Positions 26,497-33,807 of a DNA stretch of 64,000 bases are shown piece after piece; the stretch's first letter is position 1; each line of letters starts with the position of its first letter. The translations under genes were made by a program, and so were the position numbers. The DNA is from JAAFJM01 sp964529175 (GTDB lineage Bacteria > Bacteroidota > Bacteroidia > UKL13-3): contig CAZGVO010000014.1 in assembly GCA_964529175.1 (NCBI GenBank), forward strand, positions 1 through 64,000. Direction: 5' to 3'. The notes beneath the pieces were generated by a model that worked only from the letters and a program-made list of their open reading frames with translations, was not told the DNA's origin and did not search any database.

Positions 26497-26946
26497 TTAA
26501 TTTATTTGCTCAATGGCAAATTGCTTTTTATTTAATTCAAAAGTATCGCCTGCTTTTTTACCTAACATCAAATTGGCTAATGGCGCCTTTGGAGATAACA
26601 CTGTTACTTGCATTCCATTAAAATCAATAACGCCAAGGCCTACAGCTATATAAAAAACTTTACCATTAGCCATTACCACACTTCCTTGCACTATGGTTTT
26701 ATCAGTTTTGGTATTTTCTAGTTTTAGTAAATTGGCTAATTCTTGTTTGTTTTCAAAAACCTGTTTAGCACTCATATCCCTAGCCAATTGGCTCATGGCT
26801 CTGCCTGTTTCGTACTTATCGCCCATGCTACTTTTCTCTTCTGAATTGGCAGCTTCTTGTGCATCTAACATAGCCTTTTCACCATCGGCTATACGCTGTA
26901 AAAGCATGTTTTTACATGCTTCAAATAATGATTTTTTATCTATCAA
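26497..26946 (-). CDS. GreA/GreB-like transcript cleavage factor family protein
   Basis: 149 residues. The N-terminal coiled coil is 'IADGEKAMLDAQEAANSEEK' followed by 'GDKYETGRAMSQLARDMSAK', and the C-terminal half (about 85-149, 'IVQGSVVMANGKVFYIAVGL', 'LSPKAPLANLMLGKKAGDTF') matches the FKBP-like C-terminal domain of GreA/GreB. Such Bacteroidota proteins are often mislabelled as an acyl carrier protein synthase. They are expected to act on RNA polymerase, but this branch is uncharacterised and lacks the usual GreA N-terminal sequence. The apparent start is TTG at 26946: an in-frame stop lies two codons upstream, and the first ATG is inside the coiled coil at residue 14. Confidence 0.72.
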   Translation of the reverse strand: MIDKKSLFEACKNMLLQRIADGEKAMLDAQEAANSEEKSSMGDKYETGRAMSQLARDMSAKQVFENKQELANLLKLENTKTDKTIVQGSVVMANGKVFYIAVGLGVIDFNGMQVTVLSPKAPLANLMLGKKAGDTFELNKKQFAIEQIN

Positions 26947-26968
26947 TTTTTATAAAATTAGAGGTAAA

Positions 26969-27898
26969 TTACTTTTTTAGCAAAAACAAAATTGGAATAT
27001 GCAATCGCTTGCGCCAAGCTACTTCTGAATGATTTTCGCCTTCAAACTTTTGTGTATTCCAATCATTATTTTTGAAAGAATAAAGTTTGCTTTGCATAAT
27101 GCTATCAACTTGCAATTGAAATGGTTCATACATTGCATCTAACGTTTCTGTTCCATAATCAAAATATATTTTATGGTTTTTAGCTATGGGCAAATTGACT
27201 TTTAAATACGCTTGCATAGCTTTTGGAAATGGATTATCCGCCTTAAAAATTCCAGGCCAATGAGTTGATAAACAAGCAGCACCTCCAAACACATTGGGAT
27301 ACTCACAAAGCGCATAAATAGATATTAAACCACCCATACTTGAACCCGCAACGAAGGTAGCCGCTGGCGTTTGATTGGTACTAAAATTTTTATCAATAAA
27401 TGGTTTTAACTCATTTACCAAAAACTTTAAATAATTATCTGATTGCACTTTACCACTAAAAACAGAATTTCCATTGAGTCTATTGGCAGCATACATCGAA
27501 TCTTGCTCTTCTTTGGTTAAAGCTTCGAAAGGTTTTTGAGGAAAATAATCTATATGACGGTTTTTGCCGCTGTTCCAAATTCCAACTACAATACAATCTT
27601 TAATTTTATGCTCTTTTATCAGTTGAGTGATGGTTTCATCTACGCCCCACTCCTGCTTATTCCAAGTTTGGGTTGAATCAAAAAGCATTTGCCCATCGTG
27701 TATGTAAAGTACAGCGTATTTTTGATTTTTATTGTAATTAGCCGGTAACCAAACATCCACATTTCTTGCATCTACAAAAGCCGATTTAAAATTAGCATAC
27801 CTAATTACCTTTCCTTCACAAACTTTTGATAATATTTCTTGCTGCGCATTTACAGTTAAAGCTATTAACCAAAAACTTATCAATACTATTTTTTTCAT
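26969..27898 (-). CDS. Secreted alpha/beta-hydrolase, esterase D family
   Basis: ATG at 27898 gives 309 residues with signal peptide MKKIVLISFWLIALTVNAQ; ATG at 27910 adds four residues. The nucleophile is in 'VAGSSMGGLISIYAL' (GxSxG, Ser near residue 187). 'VLYIHDGQMLFD' forms the oxyanion region typical of enterochelin-esterase/esterase D proteins. The catalytic His is probably in 'EGENHSEVAWRKRL'. The substrate is unknown; relatives hydrolyse siderophore or acyl-sugar esters. It lies downstream of a terminator (27919-27954) and 22 bases upstream of the GreA-like gene, so those two may be co-transcribed. Confidence 0.85.
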   Translation of the reverse strand: MKKIVLISFWLIALTVNAQQEILSKVCEGKVIRYANFKSAFVDARNVDVWLPANYNKNQKYAVLYIHDGQMLFDSTQTWNKQEWGVDETITQLIKEHKIKDCIVVGIWNSGKNRHIDYFPQKPFEALTKEEQDSMYAANRLNGNSVFSGKVQSDNYLKFLVNELKPFIDKNFSTNQTPAATFVAGSSMGGLISIYALCEYPNVFGGAACLSTHWPGIFKADNPFPKAMQAYLKVNLPIAKNHKIYFDYGTETLDAMYEPFQLQVDSIMQSKLYSFKNNDWNTQKFEGENHSEVAWRKRLHIPILFLLKK

Positions 27899-27918
27899 GT
27901 TTACTGGCATTTATTCAT

Positions 27919-27954
27919 AAAAAAGAGGCCGCCTTAAGTTAGACAGCCTCTTTT
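27919..27954 (-). terminator. Terminator of the coiled-coil protein gene
   Basis: Stem AAAAGAGGC (27921-27929) pairs with GCCTCTTTT (27946-27954), extended on the minus-strand RNA by G-U wobble pairs. It is followed on that strand by a run of Ts. It lies between the coiled-coil gene and the esterase gene. Confidence 0.75.
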
Positions 27955-27978
27955 AACCGGATATTGTTTTTAAAAAAT

Positions 27979-28881
27979 TTATTTTAAAATATAGTTGCTA
28001 GCATGTACCAAATTATTGTCAATATACAATTCAATGGTGTAAGTTCCACTTTCTAAATTGCGTTCTTCGCCTTCGTAAGCCAAACAAATATTTTGTTTTT
28101 CATTTTGGTAATCAATTTTAATGTTTGAAGTACACTCCAAAGTTTCGCCATTAACAGTTACAGTTCCTTTATTGATACCAGGTAATGGTTTGCCACTTGG
28201 CGAAAGTATGCGTAAATACACAAATCTATCACCTTTGGTAGCCACTTTATTATCCATTACAGTTAAGCAAGCTTCCACTTTATTGGTTCTTTTTGCCAAA
28301 GTTGTTTCAACCAATTTACCACTACTTTTCTTTTTAAATGCCGATACTTTTACGTATTCAACTTTTAAAACACTAGCAGTTTCAACTGTTTTTTCCAATT
28401 TGTTTTTTTCTTGACTTAAACCTGTAACAGCCTCAGTTAATTCATTATTTTTAGCTTTTAATGCGCCATTTTCAATCATCAATGCATCAATTTTCTCTAA
28501 GTACTCATCGCGCAATGCTTTTAACTCAGCCAACTCTTCTTTTAGTTTTTTGCTCAGTTTAGTAGCGTCTTTTTCGTTTTTAAGCAAATTTCTAATTTTT
28601 AGTTCTTGGCTATAAATTTTACCATTTGCATCGGTAAGCAAACTATCTAAATTACCAGCTATACCGCGGTATTTATCCAATTCCATAGAAGTTGAAACAA
28701 GCTCTCGCTCTACTTCAATGCGCACATTGGTTAAACTATCTATTTCGTTTCCATGCGAAATAATAGTGGTGGTATGGTTTTTATATTGGTAAACATTAAA
28801 ACCAATTGAACCTAATAGTAGTAATAACAATAATATCAACCCATTACGGTTATTACTTTTTTCTTCTTGTTGCTTATCCAT
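27979..28881 (-). CDS. Membrane-anchored coiled-coil protein of unknown function
   Basis: ATG at 28881 (MDKQQEEKSNNRNG) gives 300 residues. A charged N-terminus is followed by one membrane helix ('LILLLLLLLGSIGFNVYQ', about 14-31), so the body is probably periplasmic. Residues 45-175 are a long heptad-type coiled coil ('LKEELAELKALRDEYLEKID', 'ALKAKNNELTEAVTGLSQEK'), and residues 180-300 a beta-rich domain ('EACLTVMDNKVATKGDRFVY', 'ESGTYTIELYIDNNLVHAS'). I know no named family. It is divergent from the glycosyltransferase at 29021 with 139 bases between starts. Confidence 0.65.
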   Translation of the reverse strand: MDKQQEEKSNNRNGLILLLLLLLGSIGFNVYQYKNHTTTIISHGNEIDSLTNVRIEVERELVSTSMELDKYRGIAGNLDSLLTDANGKIYSQELKIRNLLKNEKDATKLSKKLKEELAELKALRDEYLEKIDALMIENGALKAKNNELTEAVTGLSQEKNKLEKTVETASVLKVEYVKVSAFKKKSSGKLVETTLAKRTNKVEACLTVMDNKVATKGDRFVYLRILSPSGKPLPGINKGTVTVNGETLECTSNIKIDYQNEKQNICLAYEGEERNLESGTYTIELYIDNNLVHASNYILK

Positions 28882-29020
28882 AACTTTAATATTTAGTACT
28901 TTAATTACTTTGCAATGTAATATTTGTTTTGATAATTCACTCAATAAAATTTTAAGTTTTACGGTATAGCTGTCTAAATTTTGAATAAAGCTAGTAAGTT
29001 TATATTATTGCAGATAGAAT

Positions 29021-29770
29021 ATGCTAAATAACAAAAAAATAGTAGTGGTAATGCCTGCTTATAATGCGGAGCTTACTTTAGAAAAAACCTACAACGAAAT
29101 TCCTTTTGATATAGTAGATGAAGTAATTTTGGTAGACGATACAAGTAAAGATCAAACAAGTATTTTAGCTAAAAAAATTGGTATTCAACATGTAATTAGA
29201 CATGAAAGAAATAAGGGATATGGCGGAAACCAAAAAACTTGTTACAACAAAGCCAAAGAAATTGGAGCAGATATAGTAATTATGCTTCATCCTGATTATC
29301 AATACACACCAACTTTAATTCATAGCATAGCCTCTATTATAGCATACAATGTTTATCCAGCAGTTTTTGCATCGCGTATTTTGGGCAAAGGCGCTTTAAA
29401 AGGCGGTATGCCTTTGTACAAATACTTTTTCAACCGTTGTTTAACTTTGTTCCAAAATATTTTGATGGGTCAAAAACTTTCGGAATACCATACTGGTTAT
29501 CGTGCATTTAGCATTGATGTATTAAATGCAGTTGATTACAATGTATGTAGCGATGACTTTGTGTTTGACAACCAAATGTGCGCACAAGTATTTTATGCAG
29601 GTTTTGAAATAGGCGAAGTAACTTGCCCTACCAAATATTTTGATGAAGCTTCATCAATCAATTTTGCACGCAGTGTAAAATATGGTTTAGGAGTTTTAGC
29701 CACTTCGGTTCAATACCGTTTTCAAAAATGGGGAATTATTAATTTAGCCATGTTTAAAAAACTGAACTAA
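29021..29770 (+). CDS. Family 2 glycosyltransferase, polyprenyl-phosphate mannosyltransferase-like
   Basis: 249 residues, soluble, with no membrane helices. The GT-A domain is clear: 'KKIVVVMPAYNAELTLEKTY' (4-23), 'EVILVDDTSKDQTSILAKKI' with the DD pair, 'HERNKGYGGNQKTCYNKAKE', 'DIVIMLHPDYQY' in place of the usual DxD (D-x-Y here), and 'ASRILGKGALKGGMPLYKYF'. This is the DPM1/polyprenyl-phosphate sugar transferase branch, here without the C-terminal helices found in GtrB. It is followed by 305 bases without a protein gene that carry a sigma-54-like promoter and a terminator (see below), rather than an immediate terminator of its own. Confidence 0.85.
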   Translation: MLNNKKIVVVMPAYNAELTLEKTYNEIPFDIVDEVILVDDTSKDQTSILAKKIGIQHVIRHERNKGYGGNQKTCYNKAKEIGADIVIMLHPDYQYTPTLIHSIASIIAYNVYPAVFASRILGKGALKGGMPLYKYFFNRCLTLFQNILMGQKLSEYHTGYRAFSIDVLNAVDYNVCSDDFVFDNQMCAQVFYAGFEIGEVTCPTKYFDEASSINFARSVKYGLGVLATSVQYRFQKWGIINLAMFKKLN

Positions 29771-29780
29771 AATTATACAG

Positions 29781-29822
29781 GTGTATCTAAAAAAGTGTTT
29801 TATTTTATGGAAATGGATACAC
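29781..29822. promoter_or_regulatory. Inverted half-sites, possible enhancer-binding site
   Basis: GTGTATC (29781-29787) and its reverse complement GATACAC (29816-29822) have centres 35 bases apart and lie roughly 120-165 bases upstream of the predicted sigma-54 start at 29944. This is the distance range used by sigma-54 activators. Assignment is by position only. Confidence 0.3.
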
Positions 29823-29916
29823 TTAAATGAACACACTACAGTTTAACAACAAACAATAAAAATACAAATATTTAATTGTCAGTATATTAGAAAAACATGT
29901 CGCAATATTGATACTT

Positions 29917-29933
29917 TTGGCACAGTGATTGCT
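29917..29933 (+). promoter_or_regulatory. Near-consensus sigma-54 (RpoN) promoter with no gene downstream
   Basis: TTGGCACAGTGATTGCT matches YTGGCACGNNNNTTGCW at every fixed position but one (A for G). GG at 29919-29920 and GC at 29931-29932 are exactly 10 bases apart, as required for -24/-12 promoters. The predicted start is about 29944. The overlapping TACTTTTG (29912-29919) also fits the housekeeping -7 element TAnnTTTG. Confidence 0.6.
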
Positions 29934-29943
29934 AAATATTAAT

Positions 29944-30008
29944 CAATAATACTTTTTTCTAATTCATATAAAGTAAAAACCCTTGATTATAGCTAATCAA
30001 GGGTTTTT
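29944..30008 (+). ncRNA. Candidate small RNA, about 65 nt
   Basis: The interval runs from the predicted sigma-54 start (about 29944) to the end of a strong intrinsic terminator (29976-30008). The first 32 bases are AT-rich and unstructured; the rest is the 14-bp terminator hairpin. No reading frame of any length is present, and the next gene (30076-32337) is convergent. The terminator is 206 bases from the glycosyltransferase stop codon, further than the other terminators here are from their genes. Existence of the RNA is inference. Confidence 0.35.
29976..30008 (+). terminator. Strong intrinsic terminator
   Basis: Stem AAAACCCTTGATTA (29976-29989), loop TAGC, and the perfect complement TAATCAAGGGTTTT followed by another T. 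It is bidirectional in form; on the plus strand it ends either the glycosyltransferase transcript or the candidate short RNA. Confidence 0.85.
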
Positions 30009-30024
30009 CTATTTTAGGGCCATA

Positions 30025-30057
30025 AAAAAACCTGAACCATTTCTGATTCAGGTTTTA
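30025..30057 (-). terminator. Terminator of the PKD/T9SS cargo gene
   Basis: Stem AAAACCTGAACCA (30027-30039) pairs with TGATTCAGGTTTT (30044-30056); on minus-strand RNA the one mismatch is a U-G wobble. A run of Ts follows on the minus strand. It lies 19 bases past the stop codon of the gene at 30076. Confidence 0.8.
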
Positions 30058-30075
30058 TAAAAAGTGTTCTAACTA

Positions 30076-32337
30076 TTAGTCTTGTTTAAAAACTTTTTTA
30101 ACTACCGTATTTCCATCTTTCGAAATAATTTTAACCAAATATAAGCCGCTGGTGTATTCTGATATGTTTAACTCTGCACTTAGATCATTGTCTTCTATAT
30201 TTTTGTTAATTAATAATTTACCTGTTACATCAAATATTTGAACTGAGCTAGGTTTTTGACTTAATGATACCCAATCAATTTTAACAATTCCGTTAGTCGG
30301 GTTTGGATAAACATTAAATGTGTTAGTTTCTTTTACTGGAGCTTGTTCACTTATTGAAGTACTAACAGTATTTTTTCCAATAATTATTTTTATTCCAGAA
30401 ACCGTATTTGTTGCATTGCTAATATTAGCCAAAGCAGGAATAGTTTGTTTTCCAGCCATTTCGCCCCAAACTTTATAATTTCCAACTGGTACTTTTCCAA
30501 AATCAAATTTACCATCTGTATCAGTGTGCGTGTACGAAACTGCCTTGCCTTTATCATCAATCAAGTAAACCAACATTTTTTCAGCAGGTTTACCAACTTC
30601 AATTGGTCCATTTTGATCAACCACACCTGTTCCATATTTAACAAAACCTGAAATGGTTCCAATTCCGGCTGAATCGTAACTGAATTGAATTAAGTCAATA
30701 TCAACTGAATCTCTATTTGAAGCAATATAAATTACATCTGCAAAATCCCAATTCAATTTATTTTTATAATATGTTGGCAAGTAAAAACCATTATTAAACG
30801 GATCGAAAGCAAAATCGGCTTGCACCAAATAAAAACCTTTTTTCAAGCTAATTGAATAATTTCCATTTTCATCGGTGCTGGTATAATTATTTTTGTACAA
30901 TAATCCTGAAACTGAATCATAACTATAAACGTAAACTCCCGAATAATAAGCAGGTAAGCCTCCTTGTCTAATAGTTCCACTTAAAATATATTCAGGTCCT
31001 ACGCTTACAATTTTGGTAATTGAATCAATACAGCCTGCAGGATTATTCATTATTAAAGTTACATTGTAGTTTCCTTCGTTGGCATAAGTATGGTTAAACA
31101 TTCCGCTGTCTATTCCAGAGTAAATAAATCCATCGCCCCATTTTATGGTAATATTTGAAGGCACTGAACTTCCATAGGCTATTGATGAATTATAAACTAC
31201 TGCATCGAAAGATGAACTATATAAATCAAAATTTGCACTACAAATTGCTGTTAAGCTATCAATTCTGATGTTTTTGCAGCTTATTAATTGAATGCCACAT
31301 AAATTGATATTAGAATAAACACAAACTCTGTAATTTCCTGTATCGGTATAAATATGCGAGGTAGTGTTTGTTAGCATATACTCTTGGTTTAAATCGCCAA
31401 AGTCAATTAAGTATTTTTCAAACAATGGCTCAGTATTACTTGAAGTTACAGTAAATAATACTTTTTGATAATTAATTGCACCATTAAAGTTTACATTACA
31501 CAAGGCTGTATCGGGCTGATTGATTGTTTTTTGAATGGTATCGCCACAAGTTGGACCGAACATGTATAAGGTTACTTCATAATTTCCGGCTGTAGCATAT
31601 TTATGTGTTGGATCTTTTAAGTTACTTACATTTGTATTGTCTCCAAAAACCCAAGTAAAGTTAACTGTAGTATCAGGACTTGTACTTAAATTGATAAATT
31701 GAAATTTATCATTAATATATTCAAAATTAAAATCGGCAAAACAAGGTGCATTAACTGTTACATTTAAAGTATCATGGTAAATGTCAAAATTATTATTGCT
31801 ATCTAAAATAGTTAAACTTACCACATACTGACCAGTAGCATGATAATTATGTTTTGCAATTTTATCATTACTTGATACCCCATCGCCCAAATCCCATTGA
31901 TACATAATAATTGGAAAATTTGTATTGGTACTTGAATCATAAAAATAATACGCACCATTACCTAAATCTTCGTACGAAAATTTGGCATTAACTCCTTTGG
32001 TATTGCTTACCACAATGCTATCGCAATACATGGTATTACTAGTGCAAGCGCTATCAATTAAACATACACGGTATTTGCCGGCTTGCGAGTAATTGTGGCT
32101 TAATTGAAAATCGCCATTATTTAAAACAGCACTGCCATCGCCAAAATTCCAATAAAAAGTATTGAGACCTAAATGTAAATCTGATTGATTTACAAAAACA
32201 ACTGTTTTTGCATTTTTATAATAATCAAATTTAGTAGCACATGGCTGCGCCCATAAGGCCATAGCAGAAAGCAGAAAAACTTGCAGTGTTAAAAACACTT
32301 TTCGTAAATTCATGGTGTTAAAAATTTTATTTTTCAT
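30076..32337 (-). CDS. Large secreted PKD-domain protein with type IX sorting domain
   Basis: From ATG 32337 the protein has 753 residues; ATG 32313 (MNLRKVFLTLQ) is the alternative. The longer frame begins with a TTG and overlaps a sigma-factor remnant, so I exclude it. The signal peptide ends 'MALWAQ'. At least four PKD-type repeats follow ('FYWNFGDGSAVLN', 'MYQWDLGDGVSSN', 'FTWVFGDNTNVSN', 'YLIDFGDLNQEY'), then two Cna-B/carboxypeptidase-regulatory-like domains ('SGTIRQGGLPAYYSGVYVYS', 'GKFDFGKVPVGNYKVWGEM'). The C-terminal sorting domain is 'FNVYPNPTNGIVKIDW...GLYLVKIISKDGNTVVKKV'. It should be exported by the T9SS to the surface; it has no enzymatic domain and is probably adhesive or structural. 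Confidence 0.87.
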   Translation of the reverse strand: MKNKIFNTMNLRKVFLTLQVFLLSAMALWAQPCATKFDYYKNAKTVVFVNQSDLHLGLNTFYWNFGDGSAVLNNGDFQLSHNYSQAGKYRVCLIDSACTSNTMYCDSIVVSNTKGVNAKFSYEDLGNGAYYFYDSSTNTNFPIIMYQWDLGDGVSSNDKIAKHNYHATGQYVVSLTILDSNNNFDIYHDTLNVTVNAPCFADFNFEYINDKFQFINLSTSPDTTVNFTWVFGDNTNVSNLKDPTHKYATAGNYEVTLYMFGPTCGDTIQKTINQPDTALCNVNFNGAINYQKVLFTVTSSNTEPLFEKYLIDFGDLNQEYMLTNTTSHIYTDTGNYRVCVYSNINLCGIQLISCKNIRIDSLTAICSANFDLYSSSFDAVVYNSSIAYGSSVPSNITIKWGDGFIYSGIDSGMFNHTYANEGNYNVTLIMNNPAGCIDSITKIVSVGPEYILSGTIRQGGLPAYYSGVYVYSYDSVSGLLYKNNYTSTDENGNYSISLKKGFYLVQADFAFDPFNNGFYLPTYYKNKLNWDFADVIYIASNRDSVDIDLIQFSYDSAGIGTISGFVKYGTGVVDQNGPIEVGKPAEKMLVYLIDDKGKAVSYTHTDTDGKFDFGKVPVGNYKVWGEMAGKQTIPALANISNATNTVSGIKIIIGKNTVSTSISEQAPVKETNTFNVYPNPTNGIVKIDWVSLSQKPSSVQIFDVTGKLLINKNIEDNDLSAELNISEYTSGLYLVKIISKDGNTVVKKVFKQD

Positions 32338-32362
32338 GTTTATATTGATTATTTGTTTTTTC

Positions 32363-32539
32363 TTAAAAGGCTTTAATAAATCCTTCTTGTAAAATATCTT
32401 TAGCTTCGTCTTCATTTTTAGCAAACCTGATACAAATAGCATACATTTTAGAATAGTATTTATCAAAAAACAATCGCTGAAAACGACTATCTTCTTTAAT
32501 ACACCCTAATATGATTTCTTGCTCAGTAAAATCCTTCAT
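32363..32539 (-). pseudogene. Truncated ECF sigma factor remnant (region 2 only)
   Basis: A 58-residue reading frame from ATG at 32539 encodes 'MKDFTEQEIILGCIKEDSRF', 'QRLFFDKYYSKMYAICIRFA' and 'KNEDEAKDILQEGFIKAF', then a stop. This is the N-terminus and sigma-70 region 2.1-2.2 of a Bacteroidota ECF sigma factor, up to the 'DILQEGFIKAF' core-binding motif, with regions 2.3-4 missing. In the next frame the sequence continues 'AFKKK' for a few codons, as a 1-base shift would give, then nothing sigma-like. It lies 26 bases upstream of the PKD/T9SS cargo gene, the place where an intact ECF regulator gene might stand. It is too short to be functional as a sigma factor. Confidence 0.7.
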
Positions 32540-32708
32540 TCCATTTATTGCTAAATAGACTCACTTTAAAAAAAAGGTTGCCTAGCTATTTTTAGTTTTT
32601 TTATAAAAAACAACGTTTGCTATAAAAAGATTTGAAAATGAAGCTTTTGTAAAAAAATTTAATTATTTCATTTTGATTTAAATATCAAAAGCCAGCCAAT
32701 TTTCAATT

Positions 32709-32736
32709 CGTGAAACAAGATTTATAATTGTTCCAC
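32709..32736. promoter_or_regulatory. Two parS half-sites in inside-out order upstream of parA
   Basis: CGTGAAACA (32709-32717) is the right half of the parS consensus (TGTTNCACGTGAAACA) and TGTTCCAC (32729-32736) is the left half, but the right half comes first and 11 bases separate them. They form an inverted repeat with one mismatch. No intact parS is visible in 32540-32950. That interval otherwise holds an AT-rich region with a TTATCAACA word (32781-32789) inside a small palindrome, and no gene. Confidence 0.35.
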
Positions 32737-32950
32737 AACTATTTTATTAACTATTAGCACTCTGCAAAACCAAAGCTTAGTTATCAACACCCATGTTGAC
32801 AAGGAGTGGATATGTTACCTTGCCGATTGGCGTTATTTGGTAAGAAATAAAGCAGTAAAAATATTGGTTTATTAGTTTAAACCGATTAATTAAATAAGTA
32901 ATATATTTATTTTCAAACAGATATAAAATTAAGTTGAACAAATACTTAGC

Positions 32951-33763
32951 ATGGCAAAAATAATAGCAATAGCAAATCAAAAAGGTGGAGTTGGTAAAAC
33001 TACAACTGCCATTAATTTATCGGCAAGTTTAGCAGCTTTAGAGTTTAAAACTTTATTGGTAGATGCTGATCCTCAGGCAAATTCGGCTTCAGGAACTGGT
33101 TTCGACCCACGTGAGGTAGCAACAGGTTTGTACGAAGTAATGGTAAACGAAACACCAGCAGCTGGTGCCATTGTGCCAACTGAACTTCAATACATGGATT
33201 TACTTCCATCAAACATTGACTTAGTTGGTGCTGAAATTGAGTTAGTTAATTTACCTAACAGAGAAAAACTGTTAAAATTTGCATTAGATACCATTAGAAA
33301 AGATTACGATTTTATCATTATTGATTGTTCGCCAAGTTTGGGTTTAATTACTACCAACGCTTTGGTAGCTAGCGATAGTGTTATAGTTCCTGTTCAGTGC
33401 GAGTATTTTGCATTAGAAGGTTTAGGTAAATTATTAAATACCATCAAAATTGTACAACAAAGTTTAAATACCAATTTACAAATTGAAGGTATACTATTAA
33501 CCATGTACGATATGCGTTTACGCTTAAGTAACCAAGTGGTTGAAGAAGTTAAAATGCACTTCCAACAATTGGTTTTTGATACCATTATTCAACGTAACAC
33601 CAAGTTAAGCGAGGCTCCAAGTTTTGGCAAACCTGTAATTTTACACGATGCAGAAAGTCGTGGTTCAATTAATTACATGAATTTAGCTAAAGAACTTTTG
33701 GCAAAAAATGGCATGATTGAAGGATTTAACAGTGCCAATAACGATACACAATCGTTAAACTAA
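32951..33763 (+). CDS. parA: Chromosome partitioning ATPase ParA/Soj
   Basis: 270 residues. The deviant Walker A motif KGGVGKTT is at 11-18 ('IAIANQKGGVGKTTTAINLS'), Walker A' 'LLVDADPQANSASGTGF' follows near 38, and Walker B 'FIIIDCSPSLGLITTNAL' near 120. It has no N-terminal helix-turn-helix, as in chromosomal Soj rather than plasmid ParA of type Ia. It moves origin regions by ATP-dependent DNA binding, together with ParB. ATG start; parB follows 44 bases later, and the pair forms the par operon. Upstream is the 411-bp interval with parS-like half-sites. Confidence 0.97.
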   Translation: MAKIIAIANQKGGVGKTTTAINLSASLAALEFKTLLVDADPQANSASGTGFDPREVATGLYEVMVNETPAAGAIVPTELQYMDLLPSNIDLVGAEIELVNLPNREKLLKFALDTIRKDYDFIIIDCSPSLGLITTNALVASDSVIVPVQCEYFALEGLGKLLNTIKIVQQSLNTNLQIEGILLTMYDMRLRLSNQVVEEVKMHFQQLVFDTIIQRNTKLSEAPSFGKPVILHDAESRGSINYMNLAKELLAKNGMIEGFNSANNDTQSLN

Positions 33764-33807
33764 TAATATACAAACCAACAAAAAAGCAGTAGAAAGATTA
33801 TAATAAA

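Noticed and set aside
32338..32466. N-terminal extension of the PKD/T9SS gene up to 32466
   Set aside because: It needs a TTG start, has no signal peptide at its beginning and overlaps the sigma-factor remnant in another frame; the signal peptide is at the ATGs at 32337 and 32313.
32753..32761. TTAGCACTC, the left half of a CIRCE (HrcA) site
   Set aside because: The right half GAGTGCTAA is absent at the required spacing and the neighbouring gene is parA, which is not an HrcA target; clpB also shows no CIRCE.
32781..32789. TTATCAACA as a DnaA box or replication origin next to parAB
   Set aside because: A single site with a mismatch and no cluster of DnaA boxes; the word is part of a small palindrome. 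No origin can be supported.
32777..32980. Minus-strand reading frame of 67 residues upstream of parA
   Set aside because: It overlaps the parA start codon, has no recognisable domain and consists mostly of aromatic residues from AT-rich DNA read backwards.
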